From contig OX328096.1 in the NCBI GenBank assembly GCA_946811185.2, forward strand, positions 68,137,345 through 68,201,344: a DNA stretch of 64,000 nucleotides. The letters are read 5' to 3'. The translations under genes and the position numbers were made by a program. Below, in pieces: positions 62,430 to 64,000 of this stretch. The DNA is from Hippopus hippopus (Eukaryota > Mollusca > Bivalvia > Cardiida > Cardiidae). The first letter of the stretch is position 1, and every line of letters starts with the position of its first letter. The notes beneath the pieces are model-generated. The model worked only from the letters and a program-made list of their open reading frames with translations. It did no database searches and had not been told where the DNA came from.

Positions 62430-64000
62430 AAGAAATACAGAACTTATTCTCCCACCTCTATGATGTCAGCAATGGAGAAAGTCCTATCAGAGCTACAGTT
62501 AGGGAATTCGGCCTACCTGAAGCTTCTCCCGGGCACAAACTCAGTGGTCGGGTTGATCCAGAAGCCATCCATTCTGGTCCACCACTAATCTTTTCCCTGG
62601 AAGAGGAGTGTCATTTGGTTGAGCACATCAAGTTTATGTCACAGTGTGGCTATGGGTATAGCAAGTCAGAAGTGGTAGACATTGCAAGTGAATATGCTGT
62701 AAGCCTGCGTAAACGAGACTCAAAACATCCACTTTCTTTGAAATGGTTCCACGGTTTTATGTCTAGATGGCCAGAGCTGAAACTCTTGAAACCCGGTGGC
62801 TTGGAGCAACAGCGTGCAAGGGCTTCTACCATTGAGAGCATATTCAGATACTATCAGGAATTAGGCTCTATTCTTGACAAGTACTGCCTCAAAGACAGCC
62901 CAGAACGAATTTACAATGTGGATGAAAAGGACCTTTACACTTCACATACTCCACCAGCAGTAGTTACAAGTGGTGAAATCAAGCCCCAAGCCGTTACCTC
63001 CGGGTCAAGGTCACTGGTAACAGTTATAGGATGTGGTATTTCCCTTGGATACAGTGTACCTCCCTTGTTTGTATTCCCATGTGCAAGAATGCGACCGGAA
63101 CTGTTGGAGGGAGGAACTCCTGGAACTGATGGTACTGTGACTGAAACAGGATGGAGTAACAGTATTGTATTCCGGAGATACATTGAACAACATTTACTGA
63201 AGTATCTGCCTGAAGCTCTCCTGATAACCCAGTATTAGTGCTGTATGATGGACATAAGTCACACATCAATCTAGGTTTGATAGACTGGGCTAAGAATGAG
63301 CAGATCATACTTTTTATACTTCCTGCACACACTAGCCATGTTTTACAGCCACTCGATGTCAGGTGCATCGGACCATTTGAAAAGATACACAACAACGTCA
63401 GCCACAAGTTCATGCGTGAAAACATCGGACAAAGAATCACAAGATACAACGTCTGTTCCCTTGGCACTGACTGCCAGTAACTTGCAATCTTCATTTCGTA
63501 AAACCGGCATTTATCCTTACAACCCACATGTTTTAGATTCTTTCAATTTCAAGCCATCTGAGGATCTGCAAGAAGACAAAAGTACTGACCTCAAAGATAA
63601 GCAGACTTCTACTGACTCATCAAGTTTCTTTTCTGAAAAATCTAATAAGATCACTGAGAAAAGGGCAGTTACCAAGAAAAGGCAATACCTTAGTAATGTT
63701 GTCAGTGGAAAAGCCATCACAGAATACTCAACAATTGACAAAATAAGGCAGCATGAGGACTCCAAGAAAAAGCCCAAATCTAAGAAAAGTATGCTTGAAC
63801 CCCAGCCTGGAACTTCTGGTACTTACAAACCTGCAAATACAGAACTTCATCAAGTGAGTCCTCTTCATTCAGAGGAGGAATCACTTGATGATGATTCTGA
63901 ACTGTGCTGTGTATTCAATTTGTTTACCCCTGCAAAACTTAGGCATTGCACATCACTTACTTTTGTCAAATGGTTACAGTGTACAAAATGTGGACACTGG
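62430..64000 (+). pseudogene. Pogo/Tigger-type (CENP-B HTH, DDE_1) transposase remnant, frame-broken, runs off the window
   Basis: Encodes a transposase of the Tc1/mariner-pogo superfamily, seen in pieces. N-terminal piece from 62430 (KKYRTYSPTSMMSAMEKV), directly after an AG, in one frame. From about 62475 a second frame carries VREFGLP, SGRVDPE and SLEEE, the DNA-binding helix-turn-helix region typical of the family. Then comes WFHGFMSRWPELKLLKP, followed by the catalytic core: NVDEKDL (first Asp codon 62921-62923), LYDGHKSH (second Asp 63247-63249), LPAHTSHVLQPLDV (third Asp 63355-63357). Breaks: a frame change near 62475-62490; a one-base change near 63215-63225 (old frame stops at 63236-63238); a return to the earlier frame near 63455-63465 (the middle frame stops at 63478-63480). 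The last change falls between ITRYNVCSL and ALTASNLQSSFRKTGIYPYNP, where the family normally has more residues, so a small deletion is likely. The tail is Ser/Lys-rich and ends WLQCTKCGHW, the start of a Cys-rich PHD-like finger cut by the window edge. Non-autonomous today unless the shifts are assembly errors. Confidence 0.8.

Noticed and set aside
62935..63527. Minus-strand open frames over the transposase
   Set aside because: Shadows of the plus-strand DDE coding sequence, with no domain of their own.

Overview
This is a 64 kb piece of a eukaryotic, metazoan genome. It is AT-rich, almost free of long open frames, has spliced-gene signals (polypyrimidine-AG acceptors) and is packed with short palindromic transposons and tRNA-derived SINEs. 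The combination of 'GCCCCGGTAGCTCAGTCGG' SINEs ending in 'AACGGCGTTAAACACC', CCGT-rich 'CCGAAGGCGG' elements and 'AGCCTGCGC' hairpin elements is, from memory, typical of heterodont bivalves (a venerid such as Mercenaria is my best guess). This was not verified by any search.

Only one gene is clearly intact: a single-coding-exon class A peptide GPCR at 44360-45475 (+), FMRFamide-receptor-like, preceded by a splice acceptor at 44277. The second coding region is a decayed pogo/Tigger-type DDE transposase at 62430-64000 (+). It keeps its three acidic residues but is broken by frame changes and runs off the window. A promoter-like block with a possible first exon (55339-55486) and another promoter-like block (61865-62290) share two exact sequence blocks in inverted orientation.

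Everything else is mobile DNA or unassigned sequence. I use these labels. Family A: about 255 bp, ends TGAGCCATGCTCTG..., one internal hairpin with arm TCAGCCTGCGC. Family B: about 210 bp, TTAA-flanked, CCCTTAGGCTGC end, hairpin arm TCAGACTGCAC. Family F: TTAA-flanked, ends CTCTTTC or CCCTTAGAGC, the same hairpin as B. Family D: about 225 bp, TTAA-flanked, ends CTCTTTACCA, hairpin GAAAATGCTGGTTACCAGC; the commonest, at more than 40 copies or fragments. Family E: about 260 bp, ends GGCCTGCAA, two hairpins with the A-type arm. Family G: a whole-length TTAA foldback. Family H: a foldback with CCAAT motifs in its arms. Strand '+' and '-' for these elements follows the consensus orientation I chose.

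Layout. 0-12 kb: dense A, B and D elements with a 97-bp tandem array of the D hairpin. 12-19 kb: sparse repeats, a CCGT-rich element and a 137-bp duplication. 19-26 kb: SINE pieces, two E elements, LINE-like 3' tail. 26-30 kb: a D cluster. 30-44 kb: nested A/E, SINEs, a 59-bp tandem array. 44-46 kb: the GPCR. 46-55 kb: nested A in F, foldbacks, mixed repeats. 55-62 kb: AT-rich, D copies only, bounded by the two promoter-like blocks. 62-64 kb: transposase remnant.

The most interesting signal is collective. Four TIR-defined families carry related hairpin cores, and in several families the two hairpin arms change together from copy to copy. This suggests the palindrome is a maintained or homogenised module. 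Nested insertions (B in A, E in A, A in F) give a relative order of activity.
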